DNA from: Sialis fuliginosa
Lineage: Eukaryota; Arthropoda; Insecta; Megaloptera; Sialidae
Direction of reading: 5' to 3'
NCBI GenBank assembly: GCA_961205875.1
Contig: OY540814.1
Span: forward strand, 10,832,993 to 10,896,992
DNA: 64,000 nucleotides
The notes beneath the pieces are model-generated. The model saw nothing but the letters and a program-made list of their open reading frames with translations, was not told where the DNA came from and did not search any database. Numbering within the stretch: position 1 is the stretch's first letter; every line of letters begins with the position of its first letter. A program made the position numbers and the translations under genes. Below, piece after piece: positions 1-10,645 of this stretch.

Positions 1-91
1 GTCTCGTTCGAATTCAAGGATAGGTACGTCAGGTTACTTTAAGTATACTGATAATAAATACCAATTTAAATTACAAAAATTATACTTTAAG

Positions 92-696
92 TAGAGATTA
101 GAAAAATAGTTTTTCAGCTATTGCGAAAAATGCAACTATTGTAATTTTTATTTGAAATCAACTATTTGCAACTATTTTACTTTTCTAACTATTTTTAAAC
201 TATCTGCCTTTTATCCTTTATCCAACGTTAAAAAATTTTTATTGAAAAAAAGTCATAAAGAACAAAATAAAAAATATACATGTTTATAGATAATAAACAC
301 AATATATATTTCTTGTGATTTCCTAATAAGTTTGAGATTTATTCCTACAATTCTTTGTAGATTATTTTAGTTTTATACATTTTATCTTTTATACAGATAT
401 TTTTTAATAAATATTTATGTTGTGTTTTTACATATTTATTTGTAAAAAAATTTTTTAGCTTTTAAAATCTATCTAGAAACGACCATAACATGTTTTCCTC
501 GAAAATTTCGGATTTGACACTTTTTACTAATACGTTGATTTCACTAATTTATTGATTAAATCGAAAAAAAAATTGTAACTATTTCACAGCTATTTTGATT
601 AAAAAAAAACTATTTGACAACTATTTTACAGAAAAAAAATCAACTACTATATAATAACTATTTCATTTAAAATAACAACTATTTTTCCAATCTCTA
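92..696. mobile_element. hAT-like non-autonomous element
   Basis: Inverted ends are visible: TAGAGATTAGAAAAATAGTT on the left and AACTATTTTTCCAATCTCTA on the right. The interior repeats short 'caactatttt' motifs in both halves and codes for nothing. The 8 bases on each side agree at only 5 positions, so the target duplication is decayed or absent. End style suggests hAT, but this assignment is tentative. Confidence 0.55.
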
Positions 697-701
697 ATAA
701 T

Positions 702-859
702 AAGGTACTGGTACCAGTCTTTGATCATACCCCAATGTTGGATTCTTGTTTAATTAAATGTTATAAATTAGAAATATTTGTTAATATTTGATTACTCCCA
801 TTACTCAATCATAATCTTTAGACATTTAACTGTAAAACAGCTTAATTTGATGATATCGT
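702..859 (+). repeat. Dispersed repeat, copy 1
   Basis: This stretch from 'aaggtactgg' to 'cttaatttgatgata' is closely matched by 3806-3942 in the same orientation, with small indels. Neither copy has coding potential. It may be part of a longer decayed element; no terminal repeats were found. Confidence 0.7.
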
Positions 860-1265
860 TACGTAATTTTAAATAAAAACACAAATATACGTTCATTTCA
901 TTAATTAATTTTATATCAAGCTTAACATATTTAAATACTAAAATTCGGAATATCAAATAATTATTGCCACAACATTTACTTATAAAATTTTCAAAAGATT
1001 ACATAATAATTTAATCGCCCAAATATATATGAGTACTACCTATAAACGAAGAGTACTTCTTTATCTATCAAATGAGTTTCAAAATATCTGTCTTTGTTTG
1101 GCACATGGAGTAATGATTTAAATATTTATTATAATAATCAAATTGGAGGAGCCTATTAAGTTTATGATAAGCGAATTTGAATGAAAACTGGTCGACCACT
1201 TCTGTATGCGACTCTACCTTCCGATGACAATCTTTACATATACGGGCCCATTAATTCAACCTACA

Positions 1266-1309
1266 ACACAGACACACACACACACACTAACATACACTCA
1301 CATACACAG
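1266..1309. repeat. Imperfect CA microsatellite
   Basis: Run of CA dinucleotides with interruptions (acacacacac, catacactcacatacaca). On the minus strand it falls within the intron just after the putative signal-peptide exon 1345-1419. Confidence 0.85.
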
Positions 1310-1344
1310 ATGAGACATAAAGACATGAGTATATGTACAAGTAC

Positions 1345-1419
1345 CTTCTCTGCGGGCATGTACGCCATGGTGGCGGTGGTGGCCACCGCCAACATCATGA
1401 TCAACAGGTAGCAGCACAT
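1345..1419 (-). CDS. Putative first coding exon with signal peptide
   Basis: Not recognised. Read on the minus strand, the ATG at 1419 opens 25 codons: a short start, a strongly hydrophobic run (LLIMMLAVA), then small residues (TTATMAYMPAEK). This is laid out like a secretory signal peptide. The exon ends GAGAAG followed by a good splice donor (gtactt) in phase 0, so it would be a first coding exon with later exons to the left, outside the window. An upstream in-frame ATG at 1452 would add 11 residues (MFAGKPVIDIT), but a signal peptide starting at 1419 looks more natural. A possible 3' splice site (ttcgcag) lies at 1442-1448 on the minus strand. The local sequence is much richer in GC than its surroundings, and the plus-strand frame across it has no comparable features. 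It could encode a secreted protein or neuropeptide precursor; identity is unknown and existence is moderately supported. Confidence 0.4.
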
Positions 1420-1611
1420 CGTGATATCGATTACCGGTTTACCTGCGAACATAGATACACCGCTTTAGTATACACGGCACGCATAGCGTCCGCATTGGCG
1501 ACGGCCGGCGGGTATGGAGACAGTGCCGTCAAGTCGCGCGCGCATGTAGCGACGCATTCATTCATGGAACTCTTTGAAGTCGTTCACATGCCAAGACGAT
1601 TTAATTCATAA
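1420..1611 (-). other. GC-rich block beside the putative exon
   Basis: A CpG-containing patch (for example gtcgcgcgcgcatg) in very AT-rich DNA. It could be 5' untranslated sequence or a promoter of the minus-strand gene whose coding exon is at 1345-1419. No TATA box was identified. Confidence 0.3.
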
Positions 1612-1619
1612 TTTTGCAG

Positions 1620-1815
1620 ATCTAAAAATTCATGGACCCCCATGCTAGGATTTTCAGCGAGCCCTCTCTTGATAAAAAAAACCTGGGACATTTTTTTACC
1701 GACGACTAAAAGAAACTTGTTGACTCGCCACGATGGGCCCCTTAGCTCCGGGCCCCCCGTCTGTAACCCTGTAAGCCCCCCCCCCTCTTTATAGGGGCCA
1801 TGCTATATTTGTACA
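1620..1815. repeat. GC-rich transposon fragment
   Basis: Contains 'gggccccttagctccggg' and a C run. It resembles the right end of the hAT-like element at 41482-42797 (ggggccccctaagctcgggg). Likely a terminal fragment of the same or a related family. Confidence 0.45.
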
Positions 1816-3530
1816 TTAATTAATTTTAATCGCTGAGAATAGGATTTACAATTGTAGTTTTATAAAATATTTTATGAATATTTTTTAAATAAAAATTCAC
1901 TAATTTGCTGAAACACATTTTTATATGTCCATTTAATTTAATTTAGTTCTATAATTACCGGTTTCACAAAAAATAGTTATTTATAATTTTCACTGATTTG
2001 AATTCACCTTAAAAATTTTCCAGGGGTCTGAAATTTTTAATTTTGCCATTGAAATCAATAATAACCGAACAGTTTAAGGTAAACTACGGATAGCTATTGT
2101 TTGTGAAACCAAGCATTAGTATTTTGTGGGAATGTAAAAAATGCAAACAATTTAATTAATAAAATTCGATGTTATAGTAACATAAATAGACTTTAATATA
2201 TATTAATATATTAAAATGTATATAGTAGTTCTTTACACCAAAATGAACGTCTATAAAAATTGATACTTATTTAACTGAAGTCAAACACAAAATGTTATAT
2301 ACATATATATTAATATATGTATACTAAAACTAGACAAATATTGATTATGACAATCACTTCCCTTTAACACAGTACCTTCCCTATATTTTTAAAGATACAT
2401 TAGTAATTTCAAAAGTTTATAAATAATATAAGTAAAGATGATCCAGAAAGCCCATTTATTATTGCACCACAATTGATATAAATTGTAATTTTTGTTTAAT
2501 TTTAATAAATATCTTAATTAAAAAAATAAATATACTTGAATTATCTTAAGAAATAAAAAAGCTTAAACACATTGAATCAATATTAGAAACAAATGATTTA
2601 ACATAAAAATTATATATGTATAAAATAAAAAGTAAATTCATTCAAATAAAATACATAGACATTTGGCGTATATGTAAGTTATATTAACACTTGTTGATAT
2701 AATATATTTTAACACTTGTTGCAATATAAACGATATGTACTCATATAATAAGAGTATAAAAATAATATGTATAATTTTAATTAATCGCAATATATAGAGC
2801 TTTAACAATTTATTAAATATTAAGTATTAAATAATATTTAAAAATAAATGTTTAATTTGAGTAAAAATAAAATACACATAATTTGTATCAATCAAATCTA
2901 AATCATAGGAACAAATCAAACAACAAAAACAATAAATAAAACAGGCCTAATAGTTTGCAAATCACGCAATTAAAAAAGGTGTGCTAACAAATATTTCGTT
3001 TTTATTAAAATCATATGCGTATACAATATATATACAAATAAAAAAAAGTATACTTTTTTTTATTTGTCTAATAATTAGAGAATTAACCAATTTCTCCTTT
3101 TAATATTAACTATAAAATCAATTTAAAAAAAACTGAAACAATATGTTCCGATTATTTTGATATATTTTTCAAATAAACTTATCCAAAAGAAAACTAATAA
3201 ATCAGCATAAAGCCATAAACTATATTTCCATGAATTCTTACTTTAATTATCTCGATCAACGTTATACTTTTTAGCAGCGTTTAACCAAACTCCAAACGAT
3301 TTCTCAACACTGGTGCGATCAGATGGTACAAATTTATAATTCAACTATTACGTCACGAGAGGAAAAATGAAAAACAAACATGCCAAGGATCGATAAGACT
3401 GCGTTAAACAAGCGCAATGTTAATTCATGCATTCACGTATGTATATAATAAGTGTTAAGTAAATATTGGACAGTGGGCGGAAAGGGCGACTTCGGGTCTT
3501 TAAAAAAAATGTAAATCTATGAGTACTTAC
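1816..3530. other. AT-rich DNA, no gene seen
   Basis: Long AT-rich tract with TA-rich patches (for example the near palindrome around 2299-2324). No open frame, splice-bounded exon or clear transposon end was found. If the minus-strand gene model is right, this would be its first intron. Confidence 0.5.
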
Positions 3531-3640
3531 CACCAGTAATCGGTACACACGAGTGCCAGAGTTGCAAGGCGAGTTTTGATCAATGAAACAGAGCGCGCAG
3601 TGCGCGGCGAGATTTCGCGCAGACACCTGTTATGCGCAAT
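3531..3640 (-). other. Possible non-coding first exon
   Basis: On the minus strand a GC-rich stretch (gcgcgcagtgcgcggcgag on plus) leads to a strong donor, CTGGTG|GTAAGT, with the exon ending at 3531. It contains no useful reading frame. It lies about 2 kb upstream of the signal-peptide-like exon at 1345-1419 and is a candidate 5' untranslated exon of that gene. The 5' limit given is arbitrary. Confidence 0.3.
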
Positions 3641-3805
3641 TCCCTGGTTGCTAGGTACACGGGACACGACCGTCACATAATTGCAAATGTATGTGTGTAC
3701 GTACGTATGTATGCAAAAGACAGACAGACAGGAAGTTCTCAAAATTTAAATTATAGGGTAGAATGCGATGAGACGCCACGGGCGAAAAGATCCCACACTT
3801 CGTAG

Positions 3806-3942
3806 AAGGTACTGGCATCAGTCTTAGATCATATACCCTAGTGTTGGATTCTTGTTTAATTAAATGTACTAAATTAGAAATATTTGTTGAATCATAATAT
3901 ATAGACACGTAACAGTAAAACAGCTTAATTTGATGATAATCG
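3806..3942 (+). repeat. Dispersed repeat, copy 2
   Basis: Second copy of the sequence at 702-859, same orientation, with a deletion in the middle. A fragment near 4213-4240 on the minus strand (ggtactagaaccagtc) may be a third remnant. Confidence 0.7.
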
Positions 3943-4393
3943 GATGTCTAAATGGTAGCGACATATAAACTAATTATTAGTGTAATCTATTTATTAATTC
4001 TTTTATTATCATAGCATCTGCTTTACATTGTTTCAAATTTTATCATTGTTTATTTTATAACTTTAAAAAAAAACTAACTATACTTGCGGACTTTGGTAAT
4101 TAAATTTATGTAATAAAGAATAGGTACTTATTTTATTAGTAGCATGAGTTCATAACAATTACAAAAAAGAAGCCCATTAATCCCAAAAAAAACTGTATAA
4201 CTTTCTCTTAAAGGGGTCCAGACTGGTTCTAGTACCTACCTTATCTTTTAATGTGGGAGAGGCATAGTTATCATTTAAAGGGGTTTTGATAGATACTTAG
4301 ATATCCAGCTGTGACACTACGTGTCACGTCTTTTTTGACATGAAAGTAGCCATTTTTACGTTTTATGGTACTTCTTTTCAGCATATTTACAGA

Positions 4394-4490
4394 CAGAGCC
4401 GGCCTTAGCAAGTCTGACGCCCTGGGCGAGATTTATTTTTCCGCCCTCTCTCCCCCTAAAAAAAATGTTAAAAAATCACCGAAAATGTCA
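4394..4490 (+). mobile_element. hAT-like terminus
   Basis: Begins CAGAGCCGGCCTTAGCAAG, then 'cgccctgggcgag'. This is typical of hAT-type ends seen widely in insects. No matching right end was found, so the element may be truncated. A similar CAGAGCCGG start occurs at 5833. Confidence 0.4.
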
Positions 4491-4858
4491 ATTAAAATTG
4501 ATAAATTAACAAGAATTGTTAATATCTCATCTTAGTGCGATCCTACAGACCCTAACTTTAAAAATATATATATAGCTTATATCATTTACTTTAAGACTAT
4601 CAAATTCCCTAAGACCATCGAAACCCCCTTCCCCTCTTATTAACAAATAAAATTGATAAATTAACAAATAAATTGAATAGTTAATATCTCATGCAGCTTG
4701 GCGCGATCCTCTAGACCCCAACATTTTTTAAAATATAGCTTCTATCATTAACTTTAAGACTACCAAATGCCCTAGGACTGTCGAGACCTCCTTCCCTTAT
4801 TATTAACAAATTAAAATTGATAAATTAACAAATAATTTGATTAGTTAATATCTCAGCT
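4491..4858 (+). repeat. Tandem repeat, about 2.3 units of 155-163 bp
   Basis: The sequence 'aaaattgataaattaacaa' recurs near 4494, 4650 and 4811. Each time it is followed by 'gttaatatctcat/cagc'. The first two units also share 'gcgatcctMYagacccyaac' and 'actttaagactaYcaaat'. The third unit is cut short. Confidence 0.75.
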
Positions 4859-5270
4859 AATACCTTATTAAAGGTTTTCTGGGTTGCTGAATAAAGATTA
4901 GTTAGTTAGCAGCTATCAAATAATCGATTTTTCTTGGATTTAAAAAAAAAATAACATTGTTTATATTTAGCTATATTTTTGCATAATCGGGTTTAACTGA
5001 TCGACAAAAAATTTAAAGATTAAAAAAAAATTTACTCAAAAATTACAGCTGATTTGAACCAAAAAAGTCACTTATGCCCCATTGTGCGCCACTCCACCTG
5101 GCCTGGAGCCCCGAGCGGTCGCGCTGGTTCGCCTCCCCCTAAAGCCGGTGCTGTTTACAGAGAATTTTTGTCTTATTATGTTCGTAGAGTATTGAGTATT
5201 CTGTGTAAAACGAGACGCCACATCAAACGATATTCAATTGAAATATAAGACATTTCATGTTGTCTGTATT
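4859..5270. other. No gene seen
   Basis: The open frame here, beginning near 5054, contains a GC-rich patch (ggagccccgagcggtcgcg) that looks transposon-derived. It has no recognisable domain and I do not call it a gene. Confidence 0.5.
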
Positions 5271-5572
5271 CATGGGCGCCGGGAGGGGGGTGCAAGGAGG
5301 TGCACTTGCACCCCCCTGGCAAATGAAATAATTAAGAAATACAATTGTTATTTTAAATTTTAATACATTTGCACCCACTTGGTAAATTGGAAAACATATA
5401 ATAAGTTATAAATGTAAAAATATAAATTTTTTTTTTTTAGTCGTGTCAGTTTCAAATTGTATATATATGAAAACTGAAGACCTTTTTTTTTTTTACTCAT
5501 ATTAACTTCCGTCAAATTTTTTTTTTCGTATATATTTGCACCCCCCTAAAAGAAATTCTGCCGGCGCCCATG
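5271..5572. mobile_element. hAT-like MITE with 8-bp target duplication
   Basis: The ends are inverted: CATGGGCGCCGGG at the left and CGGCGCCCATG at the right. The element is flanked by a perfect 8-bp duplication, tctgtatt (5263-5270 and 5573-5580). Length is 302 bp, with an internal GC-rich palindrome (aaggaggtgcacttgcac) and no coding capacity. The 8-bp duplication and end sequence fit hAT. A 60-bp relative lies at 50580-50639. Confidence 0.85.
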
Positions 5573-5580
5573 TCTGTATT

Positions 5581-6476
5581 TAATAAAACACGTGGATTGA
5601 AGAAAATCTGAAGCTATGTTTAATAATATAATCTTTGTTTGTTAATATAACTTACTTTACTAGTTGAAAATTTACTAAATGTTTATAATCTGGTAACTAT
5701 AAAGAAGGAGATAACTGACTCTAGATTGTGTAATTTCGATCTAACGATTTTGCACAGTGGTCCCTTCTAAACTGAATACATATATATATCTTTCACTTTA
5801 TATTAAAGATTTTTGTGAAGGGAATCTATAACCAGAGCCGGATACGAACTCCAACACCAGCCCGGGCAAAAAGTAATGAACCGATCCTGAATGAATTGTT
5901 ATGCCCACAAGCGCCCACTCCGGTATGGGGCAAGGGGGCGATCATCTATCTCGACGTGATTCGACAGGATTTTTTTTATTTAATAAGTTATTAATTTTGC
6001 TTCCTCGTCATATCGAAAATACAAGTGATCGTTTTTTAAAGAGAAAAAGCTTAGTTTAAATTCTAGTTTTTCTCCATGTGGCCGTTCGCTGCCCCTTCTG
6101 AATTGGCCTCCCTCCCTAAAGCCGGAATTTTTCAATCACCGGTTTAAAAGTTACGACAATTTTTCTCCAAAATTTTGAAAAAATTTCAACTTTTCAAGCC
6201 ATTTTCTACATAAAATAATTAACAATATTTAACGAAACCTAAAATTCAAATTGTATAGTAAAATTTCATGCATTTGTTATAAAAATATCAACATCAAACG
6301 GTCGTGATCCGAAAAATTAACAGCCCGTGCCCAACTGTACCCTGAATTTAACACTGATTATGAAAATCTCGCCCTTATAGGTAAAATGAAGACAGTATCT
6401 ATAGCAAAAATATCTATAAAATTGACTTTTTGTCAATTTGTTTTTTTCTATAATTTGGTTATAATTTGTAATGTTT
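5581..6476. other. No gene; repeat fragments
   Basis: Holds a hAT-like end at 5833 (cagagccggatacg). Near 5999 there is a fragment (gcttcctcg..atatcgaaaatac) of the family found complete at 20338-20716. Nothing coding was seen. Confidence 0.5.
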
Positions 6477-6807
6477 ATGCCCAGTATTGTAAAGAATTTG
6501 CTTCAGTGCAAATTCAATTAGCTCCCAGCAAATGCTATCTACTAGGTATTAAATATAAATGACAATCACTCACAGATGTAGCCAATTAAATCATACATAA
6601 TATAATGACTTTGACGCATGCGTATTAAAATAAAAAAATAAAAATGAGTGCTGCCAAGTGTACCTCAAAAAATGCATAGCATTTACATTATTATAGGTAT
6701 ATTTATTACCACTGCTTTAAAATATCGAGCAATTTCACAATAATTGACTCTCAGTAAATAACGTTAGCTGAAAGCAAAGCATGCAAATTCTTTATGATAC
6801 TGGGCAT
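6477..6807. mobile_element. MITE with ATGCCCAGTAT ends
   Basis: Inverted ends: ATGCCCAGTATTGTAAAGAA on the left, matched by TTCTTTATGATACTGGGCAT on the right (24 of about 26 bases pair). Internal segments recur at 44835-44900 (reverse) and about 42850-42910. The flanks do not show a clear target duplication, so the superfamily is unassigned. Confidence 0.75.
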
Positions 6808-7001
6808 TAAAAATGTATTATATAATTTGGTCGGTCCACCAGGCATTTTCCCGATTACCAGCTGGTCATATCTGGGCCTGCCTATAACAGCTGTGGATAA
6901 AATCTTGATAAGTTAATATTGATACGTATCTTCATGGTCTCCACAAAGGTAAGGGAGACTGACAGGGCACTAGCCTGAAGACCCGGCACAGCAAGTCAAC
7001 A

Positions 7002-7354
7002 ATCCGGGAAAAAATTTTAGATCAGAAGTGATCAAATCAGATCTTGATAGATCTGCATTTTGAAACATCATATTTTTTCACTGCGGTCACCCATGCGTAC
7101 CCTCATTTTTTTACTCAAAATTATATAAAGCTATCCGGGAAAAAAATTTTAGATCAGAAGTGATCAAATCAGATCTTGATAGATCTGCATTTTGAAACAA
7201 CATATTTTTTCACTGGTTTTTGATCTGTGGAGACCTGCAAAGATCTACAATGATCTTTAGAGATCTGATTTGATCACTTCAGATCTAAAATTTTTTTCCC
7301 GGATAGCTTTATATAATTTTGAGTAAAAAAATGAGGGTACGCATGGGTGACCGC
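7002..7354. mobile_element. Foldback element with direct and inverted repeats
   Basis: An arm at 7083-7176 is the near-exact reverse complement of 7261-7354 (about 94 bp, ending gcggtcacccatgcgtaccc). In addition, 7002-7082 is a direct repeat of 7133-7214. The sequence is full of agatct/tgatc motifs. There is no coding capacity. This looks like a foldback transposon that has suffered an internal or terminal duplication. Confidence 0.8.
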
Positions 7355-7865
7355 ATTTAGATATGGGGGCCATGCGTACTTTTCTACCGCACTATTTTAT
7401 TGCTTCCAAATCACATCCAAAGGATAGAAGGATTTTAAACTATGCAATCATTGATCTCTGATTTTAAAATTTCCACATGATTTTTTTTCGGGTAAAAACA
7501 AACACTTTTCGAATTTTAATCATCAAAATCGGATAGAGGTGCACAAAAAAATATCTTATCAAATTACATCATCTGAAAACAATAATTGATATGTTTTAAA
7601 CGCATAAAATACTAAACAAATTTTTACAACTTTCTTTATTAATCAATTTCCAACTTACAAATTCCTTTTTTTGTTCAATTTTCAATCACAAAATTGATAA
7701 TACAATTTATCAGAAATATTGTCGTTTTTGTACAAAAATAAAGAAATTTATTTTTAAACTACCAAACTGCAAATTATATCAATAATCTTGATCTAAAGTT
7801 GATAAGCAACAACTCAATTTTTAATTTTTTATTGCTTTTTGTTTCTTATTGTTAGTGGGTACATA

Positions 7866-7974
7866 CCAGAGTTATAAAAAAATGGTTCGCGCCAATTTCA
7901 TTTTCAAAACCCGAAAAAATCCTCAGACGAATTATGTAACAACTACTTATAAATTAATGCTTTGACAACTCTGG
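7866..7974. mobile_element. Short TA-flanked MITE
   Basis: Ends CCAGAGTT and AACTCTGG are inverted, with TA on both sides (7864-7865, 7975-7976). Length is 109 bp. Tc1/mariner-like by its TA flanks; too small to code. Confidence 0.55.
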
Positions 7975-8028
7975 TATAAATAGTTCGGTATACCGTATAC
8001 TTATAAGTAATATTCTTTACCAAATTAA

Positions 8029-8483
8029 GGGGGCAGACCCAATTAGAATTTTGAAAAAATCCATTTTTTTGCATTTTCTCAAAGTAGAATATTTTATTCT
8101 CTGAAAATTTCAGACAAATGTCCTGTCCATAGACGATTCAGTGTAAGTTCCAAAATAAATTTTTTATCTGTATGCAAATCGTACTCAAAACTTTAAACGC
8201 GTTTTTCTCGAAACCATGTTTTCGAAGTCGGTGATCACTGTAACTTGAGAACGGCTTTGCCGATCGGTTTGAAATTTTTCACGGCAAAACACTTTTTTTG
8301 GACCCCTCCCAAATTTGCTGTATCACACTTATTTTTTAATATTTTGCCATAAAAAAATTACAATATTTTCTGTAAATACATGTCTTTCATGTGGAAAAAC
8401 ATTTGTTATTAATTATTTTAATGCGTGGCCAAAAAAAATCCTAATAAGAGCTTTTTTTGGAAGTCCCAATTGGGTCTGCCCCC
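8029..8483. mobile_element. TTAA-flanked MITE
   Basis: Inverted ends GGGGGCAGACCCAATT / AATTGGGTCTGCCCCC are perfect over 16 bases. Both sides carry TTAA (8025-8028, 8484-8487). TTAA flanks are the piggyBac signature, though the ends are not a classic piggyBac sequence. The open frame inside (8315-8530) is not a gene. Confidence 0.8.
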
Positions 8484-8564
8484 TTAAAACTGAAATTTTA
8501 AATATTTCTATGAAAAAAAATTTCCTGTAAGAAAAGTAGGGGAGTAGATGATATTTTACAAGTA

Positions 8565-9047
8565 CAGTAAAACCTCGATTAAACGGGCTAATTGGGAGGG
8601 GTGCCTATTGAATAATACGTTAAATCCAGATGTACATTAACGCCGCATTAGGACATGGCTTGTTTTTTTAACGTTTTGTCCCAATGTCCCAACCTTTGTT
8701 GTGATGCTATAAATTAAAAGCATCGGTAAAGTATACATCTAAGCATCAACGCGTCGATTTTGATAATTCAAACCGTGTAAATGAATGAGCCTGGCACATG
8801 AACAAACGTCAAAATACGACACGATTAAAGTGTCTACTTTAGTGGCACCAGAACCAATTTTTTTTCTAGGGGAGGGGGGGGGGGGGGGCAATACGAACCT
8901 CAAAAATTAAGCTGACCTAATTTTACTTGGTGTTCTTAAAATTCAAAATTGACTTCAATTTTCTTTAGCTTGATTAATAACATATTTTTGTTAAAAAATA
9001 AATAGAAATACGGTGGAACCTCAAAACATACCAACGAGGTTTCACTG
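8565..9047. mobile_element. pogo/mariner-like MITE
   Basis: Begins CAGTAAAACCTCG and ends CGAGGTTTCACTG, with TA on both sides. Such ends are typical of pogo/Tigger-type Tc1-mariner elements. It has an internal G run (about 8872-8889) and no coding capacity. Confidence 0.75.
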
Positions 9048-9949
9048 TACTCACTTTTTCTTTGTCTCTGACTAGACTCATGGTTACATTTTATAATTTG
9101 TTTGTGAGCTTTAACATCAATTTACAAAAATTAAAGAATTTTTAAGAGTATAAAAATTACAGAAAAAGATTTTTATAATTGCACGTCGCTTCAGACCCGC
9201 CCTAAAAAACATGATCCAAATTTTGGGGAGGCAAAAAGTAGTCATTGCCCCCCTCCCACTGAAAATGTTAGGGGACAACTGCCCCAGGCACCGGCACCAC
9301 TTTTCTTCTTAAGTGAATGTACTTTTAAAAAATACGAACATTTTTTTTCACTTATTCTTGCGTTAGAACTGTAGAATGATAAATATTCCCCCACCTCTCG
9401 TAAAATCGAGATTTTACTGACTGTATTTATTAAATTACAATTAACCACAATACCCCTGCTCCTCCTGGCGCAAGTTGAGTCTTTTGTTCTTTAAATACTT
9501 GTTTAAAATTAAAACAAATACATACATTTTATAGACACATTTAACAATTAACACAATGTTATTTTTTTTTCTAAAAAAAAGTATCAAAAACTGTTTTCAT
9601 CACAAAATCATAAAAGTAAAAAATAAATACAAAGGTTTGCTCTAATTCAAAAAAGTAAATATATTACTATTTTTAAATCAAATGCAACTGAAATATTTAT
9701 TACAAAAATCATCCACTTCGATAATATAATTGATTATAAAAACATAAAAAAGGATATTAAACTAAAGTTGATGTATTTACATCTTTAATATAATACAAAT
9801 TAGTAAATATACTTATTATTTGAAAATATAATAAAATTTATAAATACAAATGAATAGGTATGAGTCTTAGATTAGAAAAGACTATGGATACATAACAAGG
9901 AATGCTAGTATATGAAACTGTTACAAAAATTTCGGCAATCTTTTTTAAA
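9048..9949. other. No gene; GC-rich transposon remnant
   Basis: Around 9190-9300 there is a GC-rich fragment (ccccaggcaccggcacc) typical of hAT debris. Most of the remainder is plain AT-rich sequence. Confidence 0.4.
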
Positions 9950-10645
9950 ACGTCATTTTCGTCATTTCTATAAAAATATCCCAGAGATGTCAATTGAAAA
10001 TTTATAATTATAAACGTTTCTCTGTTAATCAATTATCACTGAAATACTTTTAAAGACAATATAAAACATTTATTATTAATTAATTTTACAATTCAAAACT
10101 GATATTTATTTTAAAATCCGAATGACGTTAATGACTCGTGGAGCGATTTTTTGTGGAGCGTTATGGTAACAACGCTAGGTAAGGGGTAATTCATAAATTA
10201 CGTCACACGTTAAGGGGTGGGGGAATTCAACAAAGTGTGACGTGTGTGACAAGGGGGGAGGAGTCACAAGCTTCGTGATGTCTCATCGAAAAAATCAAAA
10301 CAATGAATTTTATATGAATTCTATAAGAGCAAAATGTGAGGACATATTAATATGTTGTTAGTAACTTGAGACCTGTGAAGAGTTATTGGGAAAACTTTAA
10401 ATGTGCATGGAAAATTTTCATATAAATAAAAATAATACAAACAGCAATGAAAAAAAAAACTTATTTTATTTTGAGTAGGTACCTAATTATTATTTAGAAA
10501 TTTGTTTGAAGTCTCAAAAGGGGGGGGGGTCACACAAATGTGACAAGGCTGGGGAGGGGGAGCAAAAAACCATGAAATTTGTGTGACGTAATTTATGGAT
10601 GGTCCCTAATGTATTATTAGTTCTATATCTTTCCTTGTCTAAGGT
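9950..10645 (+). repeat. Dispersed repeat interrupted by a transposon
   Basis: The flanks 9950-10182 and 10607-10645 match 30645-30935 in the same orientation (shared: tttctctgttaatcaattat, ttattttaaaatccgaatga, ctatatctttc.ttgtctaag). The copy here is split by the 424-bp element at 10183-10606. Non-coding. Confidence 0.8.
10183..10606. mobile_element. PIF/Harbinger-like MITE
   Basis: Ends are inverted: left GGGGTAATTCATAAATTACG, right (reverse complement) GGGACCATCCATAAATTACG. It is bounded by TAA on both sides (10180-10182, 10607-10609). The related repeat at 30890-30905 shows the uninterrupted site with a single TAA, which fixes the boundaries. The 3-bp TAA duplication and G-rich ends fit PIF/Harbinger. 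The interior has G and C runs and the shared tgtgacgt motifs. Confidence 0.85.

Noticed and set aside
1-20. 'gttcgaattc' resembling a tRNA B box at the window start
   Set aside because: Only a fragment, without acceptor stem pairing visible; cannot be supported.
1333-1611. Plus-strand frame of 92 residues
   Set aside because: Overlaps the minus-strand signal-peptide-like exon; no domain, no codon pattern, His-rich text arising from the CA microsatellite and GC-rich block.
8315-8530. 71-residue frame with Cys residues
   Set aside because: Spans the end of the TTAA-flanked MITE; no conserved features.
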